A stretch of 64,000 nucleotides of DNA from Luteimonas sp. FCS-9 (GCF_001014645.1 NZ_LASZ01000016.1:1-64000), one strand, 5' to 3'. Positions 1 through 9,824 are shown, counted from the first letter of the stretch. Made by a program: numbers and translations. Notes: generated by a model from the sequence alone, not told the origin.

Positions 1-661
1 CCAGTTCGCCGGCGAGCGTGTCGTCCCAGGCCCGGTCGGCGTGGCGCGAGCGGGCGTAGGCGCCGTAGCGGTAGGCCGGCTGATAGTCCTCGTAGGTGTC
101 GTCCGCACTGCGGTACGGCGCGTTCTCGAAGGCCTCGGCATGGTAGGCGTCGCTGCGTCCGTAGAGGTCGTAGGTGCGATCGGTGCGCTCCCACGCGTCG
201 CGGACGGCCGGCTGCGCATCCTCCCATTCCAGCTTGGACTCGGCCTTGGCCGATTCCCAGTCGCGGCGCAGCTGCGCTTCCGACTCGTCCCAGCCGCGGG
301 TCCGGTCGGCCTCGCGCGCCTGCAGGCCGAAGCCATAGGCCGGCGCATAGTCGCGATCGTAGTCGTGCTCGGGCTTGACGTACGGCCGGTCGCGGTGCGC
401 CTCGCGCCAGTACTCGACCTCGCCGGTCGGGTCGATCCGCTCGGCCACGCCCTTGCCGATCGCCGCACCGGCGACCACGCCCACGGCCGCGCCGATCAGC
501 GTGCCCACCGGGCCGAAGATCGTGCCCGCCGCCGCGCCGGCCGCCACGCCGCCCGCAGTGCCGCCCACGCCGACGCCGACCGGGTGTGCGCCCGGAGCCT
601 TGGTGATCGGGTCGCGGTTGAGGTCGCGGCCGCCGTCGCGGATCTCGTCTTGCTTGGTCAT
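1..661 (-). CDS. Glycine-zipper protein, C-terminus cut by window edge
   Basis: The frame opens at the ATG complementary to 659-661 and runs off the left edge, so at least 220 residues are visible. Residues 1-27 are polar; residues about 28-72 are a Gly/Ala-rich stretch with regularly spaced glycines, typical of glycine-zipper segments that insert into or pack in membranes. The rest is very hydrophilic and rich in Asp, Arg, Tyr and Trp, with repeated acidic/aromatic patches. No catalytic motif is visible. I recognise the domain type but not a function; an envelope or stress protein is a guess. The gene is on its own and lies tail-away from the MgtC gene. Confidence 0.75.
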   Translation of the reverse strand, partial: MTKQDEIRDGGRDLNRDPITKAPGAHPVGVGVGGTAGGVAAGAAAGTIFGPVGTLIGAAVGVVAGAAIGKGVAERIDPTGEVEYWREAHRDRPYVKPEHDYDRDYAPAYGFGLQAREADRTRGWDESEAQLRRDWESAKAESKLEWEDAQPAVRDAWERTDRTYDLYGRSDAYHAEAFENAPYRSADDTYEDYQPAYRYGAYARSRHADRAWDDTLAGEL

Positions 662-751
662 CTGCCTGCTCCGTTGGTGGAAGGTGCCGCCACCGTGCGG
701 GGACCGGCATGAAGCCGCCGTGGGGGAATCGGGAATGCGCGGTCGCGGCGT

Positions 752-1270
752 TCAGGTGTCGCCGCCGGACAGGTCCCTGGCCTGCCCGGCCGCCGGGCGC
801 GGGCGCGGGCGCTGCAGCTTCGGCAGTGCACCGACGACCAGCAGCGCGACGATCGTGGTGACGAGCGCCACCATCTCCTGTCCCATGCCGGCCGCCATGC
901 CGATCGCGGCGGTCATCCACACGCCGGCCGCGGTGGTGAGCCCTTCGATGCGCTCGTCCTTGTCCAGCTTGAGGATCGCGCCGGCCCCCAGGAAACCGAT
1001 GCCCGAAACGATGCCCTGCATCACGCGGGTCACGTCGGCGCCCTCGATCTCGGCCAGCAGCGGCGCGAGCACGAACAGCGCCGACCCGATCGACACCAGG
1101 ATGTGGGTCTTCAGACCCGCGGCGCGGCCCTTGTGCTCGCGCTCCCAGCCGACCATGCCGCCCAGCAGCGCCGCGACCAGCACACGGACCACGATCGTGG
1201 TCAGCGTGTCGGGATCGGGCAGCGCCAGTTCGCGCGCGACCGCATCGGCGATCTGGTCGAACGCGCTCAT
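752..1270 (-). CDS. MgtC/SapB family inner-membrane protein
   Basis: Protein of 172 residues with at least four hydrophobic segments. It carries the family signatures GLKTHILVSIGS, GIGFLGAGAIL and EGLTTAAGVW. The MgtC family is linked to growth in low magnesium and to modulation of ATP synthase or membrane potential in pathogens; in free-living bacteria its role is unclear. The frame is open upstream to 1336, but the ATG at 1270 has a strong GGGGGAG seven bases before it and begins directly before the usual first amphipathic helix, so I use it. It is divergent from the flavin reductase at 1514; the 243 bp between them hold no gene. Confidence 0.88.
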   Translation of the reverse strand: MSAFDQIADAVARELALPDPDTLTTIVVRVLVAALLGGMVGWEREHKGRAAGLKTHILVSIGSALFVLAPLLAEIEGADVTRVMQGIVSGIGFLGAGAILKLDKDERIEGLTTAAGVWMTAAIGMAAGMGQEMVALVTTIVALLVVGALPKLQRPRPRPAAGQARDLSGGDT

Positions 1271-1513
1271 CGCGCTCCCCCGGCGTCTGCGGACGGGCTG
1301 ACGTGGACGGGCGGGATCGGCATCGGGCAACTCCATGGTTGGACGTGCGCAGGACGCTAGCGCGCCGCGGGTCTGGCCTCGGTGACGGCGCGCGGCGAGG
1401 CCTGCGCATGGACCGGGCGGAACGATGCGTCCCGGCCGGCGGCGCGGCGCGCGCCTTGAAAGCCCGCGTCGCGCGCGTCAGATCGGGACCTCGTTCCCGT
1501 CCGGAGATCCGCG

Positions 1514-2629
1514 ATGCCCACCCTGTTCGATCCGCTGACCGTCGGCGCCCTCGCCCTGCCCAACCGGGTCGTGATGGCACCGCTGACCCGTAACCGCGCC
1601 CCCCGGGCGATCCCGCAGCCGCGCACCGCGCTGTACTACGCGCAGCGCGCGAGCGCCGGCCTGCTGATCTCCGAGGCCACCGCGATCAGCCACCAGGGCC
1701 AGGGCTACGCCGACGTGCCGGGGCTGTATGCGCCCGAGCAGCTCGAGGGCTGGCGCCGGGTCACCGAGGCCGTGCATGCGGCCGGCGGCCGGATCGTCGT
1801 GCAGCTGTGGCACGTGGGCCGGATCTCGCATACCGACCTGCAGCCCGACGGCCAGGCGCCGGTGGCACCGTCGGCGATCCGCGCCGCGAGCAAGACCTAC
1901 CTCGTCGACGCGTCCGGCGAGGGCCGCTTCGTCGAGACCTCCGAGCCGCGCGCGCTCGATGCCGCTGAACTGCCGGGCATCGTCGACGACTACCGGCGCG
2001 CCGCACGCGCGGCGATCGACGCCGGGTTCGACGGCGTCGAGGTGCACGCCGCCAACGGCTACCTGATCGACCAGTTCCTGCGCAGCGGCAGCAACCACCG
2101 CGACGACGCGTACGGCGGCGCCATCGCGCACCGCGCCCGCTTCCTCGAGGAAGTGATGGCGGCCGTCGTCGAGGAGATCGGCGGCGACCGCACCGGCATC
2201 CGCATCTCGCCGGTCACCCCGGCCAACGATGCGCACGATCCCGAGCCCCAGCCGCTGTTCGAGCACGTCGCCCGCCGCCTCGGACCGATGGGCCTGGCGT
2301 TCGTGCACGTCGTCGAGGGCGCCACCGGCGGCGACCGCGACCACCGCCAGGGCGAGGCGGCGTTCGACTACGCGGCGCTGCGACAGGCCTACGCCGAGGC
2401 CGGCGGCCGTGGCGCGTGGATCGTCAACAACGGCTACGACCGCGCGATGGCGCAGGCCGCGATCAAGAGCGGCCGCGCCGACGCGGTCGCGTTCGGCCGC
2501 GCCTTCATCGCCAACCCCGACCTGGTGCGGCGCCTGCGCGAAGACGCCCCGCTCAATCCGCCCGACCAGGCCACGTTCTACGGCGGCGGCGACCACGGCT
2601 ATACCGACTATCCCGCGCTCGCCGGCTGA
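1514..2629 (+). CDS. Old yellow enzyme family alkene reductase (NemA-like)
   Basis: FMN-dependent TIM-barrel NAD(P)H:flavin oxidoreductase, 371 residues, the normal size. The start of the barrel (residues 1-22), the QLWHVGR strand (97-103) and the His178-Ala-Ala-Asn181 pair that binds the phenolate or carbonyl oxygen of substrates are all present, followed by Tyr183, the usual proton donor. Such enzymes reduce activated C=C bonds, N-ethylmaleimide, nitroesters and similar electrophiles in the cytoplasm. A CCGGAG ribosome site lies eight bases before the ATG. A weak TTGAAA (1456-1461) with 17-bp spacing to CAGATC may be its promoter. Natural substrate unknown. Confidence 0.9.
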   Translation: MPTLFDPLTVGALALPNRVVMAPLTRNRAPRAIPQPRTALYYAQRASAGLLISEATAISHQGQGYADVPGLYAPEQLEGWRRVTEAVHAAGGRIVVQLWHVGRISHTDLQPDGQAPVAPSAIRAASKTYLVDASGEGRFVETSEPRALDAAELPGIVDDYRRAARAAIDAGFDGVEVHAANGYLIDQFLRSGSNHRDDAYGGAIAHRARFLEEVMAAVVEEIGGDRTGIRISPVTPANDAHDPEPQPLFEHVARRLGPMGLAFVHVVEGATGGDRDHRQGEAAFDYAALRQAYAEAGGRGAWIVNNGYDRAMAQAAIKSGRADAVAFGRAFIANPDLVRRLREDAPLNPPDQATFYGGGDHGYTDYPALAG

Positions 2630-2662
2630 CCGCCGCGCGCGGTCACGATCCCCATGATGCAG

Positions 2663-2697
2663 GACGGGGACGGCCATCGCCGTCCCCGTCGTCGTTT
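2663..2697 (+). terminator. Stem-loop terminator after the flavin reductase
   Basis: Perfect 11-bp stem (2663-2673 with 2680-2690) and a 6-base loop, followed by a short GTCGTTT run. It sits between two convergent genes, 33 bp after the reductase stop, so it probably ends transcription from the left and perhaps from both sides. Confidence 0.7.
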
Positions 2698-2725
2698 GCC
2701 GCGTGGCCGGATCGGCCGACCCGGC

Positions 2726-3094
2726 TCAGTCCACGCAGATCGTCGATGCCACGCCGTCGCGCACCCGCTGCTGGCAGCCGAACGGGTTGGTGTCGACGCT
2801 GCACTGGCCGCCGACCTGCGCACCGTCGACCGTGCCTTCCGGCGCCAGGCACTGGCCTTGGCACTGCTGGCTGTCGGTACAGGCCTTGCCGGCATCGGCG
2901 GTCTGCAGCAGGCATTGCGGGACCGGCGTCCGGCCCAGCTGCGTCCACTGCCCGCCGCGCTGCAGGCATTCGGCCTCGTTGGTCACCGAGGCCACGCCCG
3001 GGCCCGCCTTGGGCTGGACGGTCTCGCGCTCGGCCGGGGCGCTGCAGGCGGCCAGCAGGGCGATGAGCAGGACGGGAGCGATACGCTTGAACAT
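2726..3094 (-). CDS. Cysteine-rich putative lipoprotein
   Basis: Protein of 122 residues starting with a lipoprotein signal (MFKRIAP then a hydrophobic run) and a lipobox LLAAC with Cys17 as the acylation site; the next residue is Ser, not Asp, so outer-membrane sorting is expected. The mature part has eight further cysteines, enough for four disulfides, in a small periplasm-facing domain. I recognise no enzyme motif. The gene lies 71 bp downstream of the symporter on the same strand and may be co-transcribed. Function unknown; homologues occur in related xanthomonads as far as I recall. Confidence 0.75.
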   Translation of the reverse strand: MFKRIAPVLLIALLAACSAPAERETVQPKAGPGVASVTNEAECLQRGGQWTQLGRTPVPQCLLQTADAGKACTDSQQCQGQCLAPEGTVDGAQVGGQCSVDTNPFGCQQRVRDGVASTICVD

Positions 3095-3165
3095 GGGCGG
3101 ACTCTCGCGAAGCGAAGGGACTGCGAGTCTAGGACCGGCGATGTGAATCCGGCTGCAGGGCGTCT

Positions 3166-4539
3166 TCAGCGCGGGCGCTGCCCGCGGTTGCGCATGGCCT
3201 CGGCGTCGTCGAGCCAGTTCTCGCCGCGGTTCTTGAGGAAGAACACATAGACCACCAGCGACACCGCGGTCACCGAAGTCGCGTAGATCACGAACGTGGC
3301 GACCTGGTCGGCCTTGAGCGCGGCCTGGTAGAGCACCGGCGCGGTGCCGCCGAAGGCCGAGTTGGCCAGCGCGTAGCCCAGGCCCACGCCCAGCGCGCGC
3401 ACGTGCGTGGGGAACAGCTCGGCCTTCACCACCGCGTTGATCGACGTGTAGCCGGTCAGGATCACGAAGCCGATGCCCAGGATCACGAACGCCGACAGCG
3501 CGTCGGTCTGCTGCGGCAGCGCGGTCACCAGGTACCAGGTGTAGAGCACGCCGCCGATGCCGAAGAACACCAGCAGGGTCTTGCGGCCGATGATGTCCGA
3601 CAGCCAGCCGCCGACCGGCTGCAGCAGCATCAGGAACGTCAGCAGCGCCAAGTTGATCCAGGTCCCGGTGATCGCGTCGCCGCCGGCGAATGCGGTCTGG
3701 ATCATCTTCGGCCCGTTGACCGAGTAGGTGTAGAACGCGATCGTGCCGCCCGCGGTCACCAGGAAGCACAGCAGCAGCGGGCGCCACTGGTTGACGAACA
3801 GCTCGCGCAGCGAGCCCGACGCGCGCGCGCCGCCGGTCTTCGCCGCCTCGATCGACTCGGTCTCCAGCGATTCGTCCATCGTGCGCCGCAGCCAGAACAC
3901 CACGATCGCCGCGACGCCGCCCAGGCCGAACGCCAGGCGCCAGCCCCACTCGGAGATCTGCGCGGTGTCGAGCGTGAGCAGCATCGCCAGCAGCGTCGCC
4001 TGCGCCAGCACGTGGCCGCCGACCAGCGTCACGTAGTGGAACGACGACAGGAAGCCGCGGCGGCCGGGAATCGCGGCCTCGGACATGTAGGTCGCGCTGG
4101 CGCCGTACTCGCCGCCGGTCGCGAAGCCCTGCACCAGGCGGGCGAGCAGCAGGATGATCGGCGCGGCGATGCCGATGGTCGCCACGGTCGGGGTCACCGC
4201 GATGACGAACGAGCAGCCGGCCATCATCGACACCGAGACCGTCAGCGCCAGGCGCCGGCCGTAGCGGTCGGCGAAGCGACCGAAGTACCAGGCGCCGATC
4301 GGGCGCATCAGGAAGGTCATCGCGAAGATGCCCCACACGTACAACGTGGCGTTCTTGTCCTCGGGCGAGAAGAACTGCGACTCGAAGTACGCGGCGAACA
4401 CCGAGTAGACGTAGACGTCGAACCATTCGACGAGGTTGCCGGCCGATCCCTTCAGGGTGTTCGACACCGACCGGCGCAGGCTGGCGGGACGGGTCGCACT
4501 GGGTCCGACGGGGGAAGCGGCGTGGCTCGAAGCACTCAT
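3166..4539 (-). CDS. MFS metabolite:H+ symporter (MHS family)
   Basis: Twelve-helix major facilitator of 457 residues. The N-terminal GNLVEWFDVYVYS motif and the GRFADRYGRR loop between helices 2 and 3 are those of the metabolite:H+ symporter subfamily (relatives of KgtP, ProP and ShiA), which carry dicarboxylates, betaines or similar solutes with protons. It is closest in look to alpha-ketoglutarate permeases, but substrate cannot be read from sequence. The N-terminal 30 residues are a polar Ser/Pro-rich tail. Acts in the inner membrane. Confidence 0.85.
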   Translation of the reverse strand: MSASSHAASPVGPSATRPASLRRSVSNTLKGSAGNLVEWFDVYVYSVFAAYFESQFFSPEDKNATLYVWGIFAMTFLMRPIGAWYFGRFADRYGRRLALTVSVSMMAGCSFVIAVTPTVATIGIAAPIILLLARLVQGFATGGEYGASATYMSEAAIPGRRGFLSSFHYVTLVGGHVLAQATLLAMLLTLDTAQISEWGWRLAFGLGGVAAIVVFWLRRTMDESLETESIEAAKTGGARASGSLRELFVNQWRPLLLCFLVTAGGTIAFYTYSVNGPKMIQTAFAGGDAITGTWINLALLTFLMLLQPVGGWLSDIIGRKTLLVFFGIGGVLYTWYLVTALPQQTDALSAFVILGIGFVILTGYTSINAVVKAELFPTHVRALGVGLGYALANSAFGGTAPVLYQAALKADQVATFVIYATSVTAVSLVVYVFFLKNRGENWLDDAEAMRNRGQRPR

Positions 4540-4641
4540 ACAGGCGGCCTGCGGGGGCGGGGGTTCGCGAGTATAGGTCCCGGGCCCCCGGTCGGCGTCG
4601 TCAATAGCGAAGACGTGTTAGTCGGCGGCGACCGCAGGCGC

Positions 4642-5619
4642 TCAGGCGAGCGGCAGGGGCGCGTGGGCCCGCGCGAGCGCATCGTGCAGGTCCATCACCC
4701 GGCCGGCCTTCGGATCGATCGCGGCATCGCCGAGCGTGCGCAGGTAGCGGCAGGCGGCGAAGCCCTGCGACCGGCGTGCGTAGGCGTCGATCCACGCCAG
4801 CCGCTCGGGCAACCGCGCGTGCTCGCGCGACCAGGCCGCGCTGCGCGGCCGGATGTGCTCGACGATGCCGATGCGCCACGGCTTGGGACTGACGCGCGCG
4901 CGGAAGCAGTGCTGCAGCCGGCACAGCGACGAGTACAGCCGGTCGGCCTGCAGCGCCTGGAACAGCAGGGCGACGTCGGGCTCGCACGGCGAGAACGTCC
5001 GGTGCAGCACCAGCACGCGCAGGCCGGCCGGGGTCCGGTAGACGCGCAGGTGCCAGTCGGGATGCGCCTGGGCGAACGCCTCGATGCGGGCCAGCGCGCC
5101 GCCCTCCGGGCCGCCGCCACGCGCGAATGCGCGTCGCCTGACCGCCAGCGAGACCGCATTCGCCAGAAACAGCGCAACGAACGCCGCGAGCGCGGCCGGC
5201 AGCGGGTCGACGAACGCGATGCCGACCACGAACGCCGCGCCCCAGACCGCCGCGCCGGCGACCAGCGACAGCGCGCAGCCCGACGGCCGCGGCTCGAAGT
5301 CGACGTCGGCGAACAGCACGTCCGGCGTGTTGAGGCACAGTGCGCCGTAGCTGTTGCGGGTGATCACCGCATCGCCGACGCGCTCGACGATCTCCTCGCG
5401 GATCGGCACGCCATTGAAGCCGTAGTTGGTCAGGCGTTCGCGCAGTGGCCGCGACTCGCCGGCGAGTACGGCGTCGAACGCCTCCTGCACGCGCGCCTCG
5501 GCATGTGCCTGCGCCTGTGCCTGGCCCTCGTCCGACCAGCCGAAGCGGCGGACGGTGACGCGGTGTCCTGCATGCCGGCCGTGCCGGCGGGCCTCCGCCC
5601 AGTACTCGGGAACGATCAC
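4642..5619 (-). CDS. Conserved hypothetical protein with two central TM segments
   Basis: Protein of 325 residues if it starts at the GTG at 5619 (VIVPEYWAEARR), which has purine-rich AGGAGG/AAGGGG sequence just upstream. The open frame reaches 5736 but the extra residues look like shadow sequence. Residues about 115-159 form two adjacent membrane helices; the flanking parts are cytoplasmic-looking and include a conserved-looking NTPDVLFADVD stretch (97-107). This resembles a conserved hypothetical protein of Xanthomonadaceae; I know of no experimentally assigned role. It stands alone between the symporter and msrB. Confidence 0.7.
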   Translation of the reverse strand: MIVPEYWAEARRHGRHAGHRVTVRRFGWSDEGQAQAQAHAEARVQEAFDAVLAGESRPLRERLTNYGFNGVPIREEIVERVGDAVITRNSYGALCLNTPDVLFADVDFEPRPSGCALSLVAGAAVWGAAFVVGIAFVDPLPAALAAFVALFLANAVSLAVRRRAFARGGGPEGGALARIEAFAQAHPDWHLRVYRTPAGLRVLVLHRTFSPCEPDVALLFQALQADRLYSSLCRLQHCFRARVSPKPWRIGIVEHIRPRSAAWSREHARLPERLAWIDAYARRSQGFAACRYLRTLGDAAIDPKAGRVMDLHDALARAHAPLPLA

Positions 5620-5779
5620 CGAGGCGCCCCTTGTCCTCCCCTGACGAGCGCCGATTGTGACGCACGTCGCAGCGGCCGGCCACGGGTCCGCCGAACGCGG
5701 CGACGAACGGTCGCGCGCCCCCAGGAACGACCGCATTCAGCCTGCGCGTGGCGTCCGCCCCGGTCCGGGGCGTCCGGCC

Positions 5780-6244
5780 TCAGGCCGGTGCGGCCTCCGC
5801 ACCACCGCGCGCCAGCGGGTCGGGCAGCGGCTGGCCGGCGTCGACGAACGCCAGCGACACCGAATTGAGGCAGTGCCGCTCGTACGTCGGCGGCGGCCCG
5901 TCCGGGAACACGTGGCCCAGATGGCTGCCGCAGCGCGCGCAGACCTCCTCGACGCGGATCATGCCGTGGCTGGTGTCGCGGATACGGCCGATGTGCGATT
6001 CGTCGAACGGCGCGAAGAAGCTCGGCCAGCCGGTGCCCGAATCGAACTTGGCGCTGGAGCGGAACAACGGCAGGCCGCACAGCCGGCAGCAGTACGTGCC
6101 CTCGCGCTTGTTGTCGAGGAACACGCCGCAGAACGGGGCCTCTGTGCCGTGCTGCAGCAGCACGCGGCGCTCGTCGGCGGACAGGCCGGCCTCCAGCGCG
6201 GCACGCGCCTCGGGACTGGGCGGGCGAAGATCGAACGAGGACAC
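5780..6244 (-). CDS. msrB: Peptide-methionine (R)-S-oxide reductase
   Basis: Reduces the R-epimer of methionine sulfoxide in oxidised proteins using thioredoxin. The SelR fold is clear: two zinc-binding CxxC pairs (Cys53/56 and Cys102/105), the FDSGTGWPSF substrate loop and the catalytic Cys125 in RHCLN. I chose the GTG at 6244 (VSSFDLRPP), preceded by GGAG at six bases; the frame upstream of it is open but unlike the family. The length, 154 residues, is normal for stand-alone MsrB. Cytoplasmic, because no signal peptide is visible. Confidence 0.93.
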   Translation of the reverse strand: MSSFDLRPPSPEARAALEAGLSADERRVLLQHGTEAPFCGVFLDNKREGTYCCRLCGLPLFRSSAKFDSGTGWPSFFAPFDESHIGRIRDTSHGMIRVEEVCARCGSHLGHVFPDGPPPTYERHCLNSVSLAFVDAGQPLPDPLARGGAEAAPA

Positions 6245-6355
6245 GGCATGCTCCGGGGGGCGACCGACAACAAGCTGGCGATGCCCGGACCGCATTGCAA
6301 GGCCCGACGGTCTGCCGCGTGCGTCCCGCGCGTGAACGCGCCGCGGCTGCGCTGG

Positions 6356-8068
6356 CTACCTGGTGCGCAGGTCGAGCCCGCCGTCCACCAGCGCCGACAG
6401 CACCTCCACGTTCTCGACCGGCGACTTCGCCAGCCGCAACGTCCGCAGGCCATGCATCCCGCGCAGCGGCGCCACGTCGCGCACGCGCGTCTCCTCCATC
6501 GTCAACCAGCGCAGCCGCGGCAGCCCCGCGAGAACGGAGACGTCGTCGACGGGGGTGCGCGACAGGTCGAGCGTCTCCAGCCTGCGCAACGGGGCGAGCG
6601 TGGCCATGTCGTCGAACGCGGTGCTGGTCAGGTCCAGCGTCTCGAGCGCCGTCAGTTCCGCGATGACCGAGAAATCGGTCGCCGACGTTCCACGCAGGCC
6701 CAGGTCGAACAGCCGGGCGTGACCGGCCAGCGCCGAGAGATCGGCGACCGGCGCGTTGGTCAGCGACAGCCGCTCGAGCCTGCGCAGGCCGGCCACCGGC
6801 GCGAGCGCGGCGACCCGGGTGTCGTGCAGGTGCAGCACGCGCAGGGCCGGCATCCGCGCAACCGCGTCGATGCGCTCCACCCGGGTCGACCCGAGCCCCA
6901 GTTCCTCGAGCCGCCGCATGCCCGCCAGCGGCGCCAGGTCGACGATCGTGCTGCCGCCGAGCCTGAGCTCGGTCAGGCCGGTCAGCCCGGCCAAGGGCCG
7001 ATAGTCCGCGGCCTGGCTGCTGGTCAGCACCAGGGACCGGAGCGTCGTTAGCCCGGCCAGCGGCGCGATGTCGGTGAACGGATTGCCGTTGAGGACGAGG
7101 CTTTCGAGCGCGGGCAGCCCTGCGATCGGCGACAGGTCGTCGATCGCGTTGTTGCCCAGATCCAGCGTCGCGAGCGCGGGCTTGTCGCGCAGGAAGCCGA
7201 GGTCGCGCACGCCCGCGCTGGCGAAGTGGAGCAGGCGCAGCTCACGAAGCGTCGCCAGCGGCGACAGATCGCCGATCTCGGTCTCCGACAGCGTCAGCAC
7301 GCGCAGGTCCGGCAACGTGGCGAGCACCGCGATGTCGCGCACGCGGCTGCCCGACAGGTACAGCGTCCGCAGGCGCGGCAGCCCCGACAGCGCGTCGATG
7401 CCGGCGACCCGCGTGCGGTGCAGGTTGAGCGTCTCCAGCGCCCGCAGCGTCGAGAGCGGGCCGATGTCCTGCACCGCCGTCTCGTACAGGCTGAGCGTGC
7501 GAAGCGCCCGCAGCGCCGCCAGCGGCGCGACGTCCACCACGCCCGAGCCGGTGAGATCGATCGACGCGAGCCCGTCCCAGGCCGCCAGCGCCGACACGTC
7601 GCGCAACTGCGGCAGGTGCATGAGGTCGAGCGTACTGCCATCGAACGCGCCGTTGAGCGCGACGATGTCGGCAGCGGCCAGCTCCGGATTGTCGGCGGCC
7701 AGGCCCGCGGCCAGTCGCGCCAGCGTCGCGTCGGGCGCCGACGGCAGGCCGCACCGCGGCTGCACGGTCTGCTCGTGGACGTAGCCGCTGCGCAGCGTGC
7801 GGCCGCTTCCGGCGATCACGCTCACGCTGTAATAGCCGTGGCCCTCCGGGGTATGGAAGACGTCCTCGACCCGCAGGCGAGTTCCGTTGGGCATCCGCGC
7901 CGTCGACGGATACCGGCTCGCGCTCGGCCCGTTGCGCAGGTGGGTGTACGGGCTGGCGGCATTGCAGACCTGGGCCGACGTGCCGCGCTCGAGCGGCGCC
8001 GCCATGGCCGCCGGCACGAGCCCCAACAGTGATGCCGCGCAGGCGGCCAGGCGATGGATTCGTTGCAT
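6356..8068 (-). CDS. Secreted leucine-rich-repeat protein, 19 tandem repeats
   Basis: Protein of 570 residues. A signal peptide ending in AAMA (residue 23) is followed by an SH3-like segment of about 80 residues (VCNAASPYTHLRNGP...) and then 19 tandem repeats of exactly 22 residues with consensus LxxLxLxxTxVxDlxPLAgL, as in internalin-type bacterial LRRs; the last repeat ends at the C-terminus. GGGGAG lies seven bases before the ATG at 8068. The architecture suggests a periplasmic or exported binding scaffold: LRRs form curved ligand-binding surfaces, and SH3-like modules often bind peptidoglycan. No cell-wall anchor or transmembrane segment is seen. It begins 82 bp after hutU on the same strand and may share its transcript. 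Ligand unknown. Confidence 0.85.
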   Translation of the reverse strand: MQRIHRLAACAASLLGLVPAAMAAPLERGTSAQVCNAASPYTHLRNGPSASRYPSTARMPNGTRLRVEDVFHTPEGHGYYSVSVIAGSGRTLRSGYVHEQTVQPRCGLPSAPDATLARLAAGLAADNPELAAADIVALNGAFDGSTLDLMHLPQLRDVSALAAWDGLASIDLTGSGVVDVAPLAALRALRTLSLYETAVQDIGPLSTLRALETLNLHRTRVAGIDALSGLPRLRTLYLSGSRVRDIAVLATLPDLRVLTLSETEIGDLSPLATLRELRLLHFASAGVRDLGFLRDKPALATLDLGNNAIDDLSPIAGLPALESLVLNGNPFTDIAPLAGLTTLRSLVLTSSQAADYRPLAGLTGLTELRLGGSTIVDLAPLAGMRRLEELGLGSTRVERIDAVARMPALRVLHLHDTRVAALAPVAGLRRLERLSLTNAPVADLSALAGHARLFDLGLRGTSATDFSVIAELTALETLDLTSTAFDDMATLAPLRRLETLDLSRTPVDDVSVLAGLPRLRWLTMEETRVRDVAPLRGMHGLRTLRLAKSPVENVEVLSALVDGGLDLRTR

Positions 8069-8150
8069 TGCGATGTCTCCCCTGCCCTGTCCCCGTTTCC
8101 CCGGATCGCCGCACATTGCGTCGGCGCCACGCCTTCCCTGCGCCCCGGCG

Positions 8151-9824
8151 CTAGGCCAGCATCGGCAGGTCGAGCCCCTGCGCCTTCGCGCACCCCACAG
8201 CGATGTCGTAACCGGCATCCGCATGCCGCATCACGCCGGTCGCGGGGTCGTTCCACAGGACGCGCTCGATGCGCCGGTCGGCGGCCTCGCTGCCGTCGCA
8301 GACGATCACCACGCCCGAGTGCTGCGAGTAGCCCATGCCGACGCCGCCGCCGTGGTGCAGCGACACCCAGGTCGCCCCGCCGGCGACGTTGAGCATCGCG
8401 TTGAGCAGCGGCCAGTCGCTGACCGCGTCGCTGCCGTCGGCCATTGCCTCGGTCTCGCGGTTCGGGGAGGCGACCGAGCCCGAGTCGAGGTGGTCGCGAC
8501 CGATCACGATCGGCGCCTTCAGCTCGCCGGTGCGCACCATCTCGTTGAACGCCAGGCCCAGCTTGTGGCGCAGGCCCAGCCCGACCCAGCAGATCCGCGC
8601 CGGCAGGCCCTGGAAGGCGATGCGCTCGGCGGCCATGTCGAGCCAGCGATGCAGGTGCGGGTCGTCCGGAATCAGCGCCTTGACCTTGGCGTCGGTCCGG
8701 GCGATGTCCTCCGGGTCGCCGCTCAGCGCGACCCAGCGGAACGGGCCGATGCCGCGGCAGAACAGCGGCCGCACGTAGGCGGGCACGAAACCGGGAAAAT
8801 CGAAGGCGTTCCCCAGCCCCTCGTCCTTCGCCATCTGGCGGATGTTGTTGCCGTAGTCGACGGTCGGGATGCCCTGCGCATGGAACGCCAGCATCGCTTC
8901 GACGTGCACGCGCATCGAGGCCTTGGCGGCGTCGCGCACCGCACCGGGATTGGCGGCCTGCTCGGCCAGCCAGCGTTCGACCGTCCAGCCAATCGGCAGG
9001 TAGCCGTGCACGGGATCGTGCGCACTCGTCTGGTCGGTCACGCAGTCCGGGCGCACGCCGCGCCGCGCCAGTTCGGGCAGCACCTGCGCCGCGTTGCCGA
9101 GCAGCGCGATCGATTTCGCCTCCCCGGCGCGCGTGTACCGTTCGATGCGCGCCAGGGCGTCGTCGAGGTCGTCCGCCTGCTCGTCGACATAGCGTGTCTT
9201 GAGGCGGAAATCGATGCGGCTCTGCTGGCACTCGATGGTGAGCGAACACGCACCGGCCAGCGATGCCGCCAGCGGCTGCGCCCCGCCCATGCCGCCCAGG
9301 CCCGCAGTCAGGATCCATCGGCCCGTCAGGTCGCCGCCGTAGTGCTGGCGGCCCATCTCGACGAAGGTCTCGTATGTGCCCTGCACGATGCCCTGGCTGC
9401 CGATGTAGATCCACGAACCGGCGGTCATCTGGCCGTACATCGCCAGACCCTTGCGATCGAGCTCGTGGAAGTGCTCCCACGTCGCCCAGTGCGGGACGAG
9501 GTTGGAATTGGCGATCAGCACGCGCGGCGCATCGGCATGCGTGCGGAACACGCCGACCGGCTTGCCCGACTGCACCAGCAGGGTTTCGTCATCGCCCAGC
9601 GTCTTCAGCGATTCGAGAATCGCGTCGTAGCACGCCCAGTCGCGGGCGGCGCGGCCGATGCCGCCGTAGACGACCAGATCCTCCGGCCGCTCGGCGACGT
9701 CGGGATCGAGGTTGTTCTGCAGCATCCGGAACGGCGCCTCGGTGAGCCACGACCGGCAGGTCAGTTCGCTGCCGCGGGGCGCGCGGATCGTGCGGGACGG
9801 GTCGTGGCGCGAGGCGTCGGTCAT
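8151..9824 (-). CDS. hutU: Urocanate hydratase
   Basis: Second step of histidine degradation: hydrates urocanate to imidazolone propionate with tightly bound NAD+. The 557 residues match the family length (about 555-560). Visible signatures are the NAD-binding [10 protein letters not shown] stretch near residue 180, the TDQTSAHDP and GYLPIGW motifs, and [13 protein letters not shown] in the C-terminal third. It is separated from hutF and hutI by about 6 kb of unrelated genes, and histidine ammonia-lyase (hutH) is not in the window. The LRR gene follows on the same strand. Confidence 0.97.
   Translation of the reverse strand: MTDASRHDPSRTIRAPRGSELTCRSWLTEAPFRMLQNNLDPDVAERPEDLVVYGGIGRAARDWACYDAILESLKTLGDDETLLVQSGKPVGVFRTHADAPRVLIANSNLVPHWATWEHFHELDRKGLAMYGQMTAGSWIYIGSQGIVQGTYETFVEMGRQHYGGDLTGRWILTAGLGGMGGAQPLAASLAGACSLTIECQQSRIDFRLKTRYVDEQADDLDDALARIERYTRAGEAKSIALLGNAAQVLPELARRGVRPDCVTDQTSAHDPVHGYLPIGWTVERWLAEQAANPGAVRDAAKASMRVHVEAMLAFHAQGIPTVDYGNNIRQMAKDEGLGNAFDFPGFVPAYVRPLFCRGIGPFRWVALSGDPEDIARTDAKVKALIPDDPHLHRWLDMAAERIAFQGLPARICWVGLGLRHKLGLAFNEMVRTGELKAPIVIGRDHLDSGSVASPNRETEAMADGSDAVSDWPLLNAMLNVAGGATWVSLHHGGGVGMGYSQHSGVVIVCDGSEAADRRIERVLWNDPATGVMRHADAGYDIAVGCAKAQGLDLPMLA

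Noticed and set aside
1271-1336. Earlier in-frame start for the MgtC-like protein
   Set aside because: The later ATG has a strong GGGGGAG and begins at the family N-terminus.
3403-5868. Very long plus-strand open frame antisense to the symporter and the two-TM protein gene
   Set aside because: Arg/Gln/Ala-rich shadow of minus-strand genes with clear families; no ribosome site or domain.
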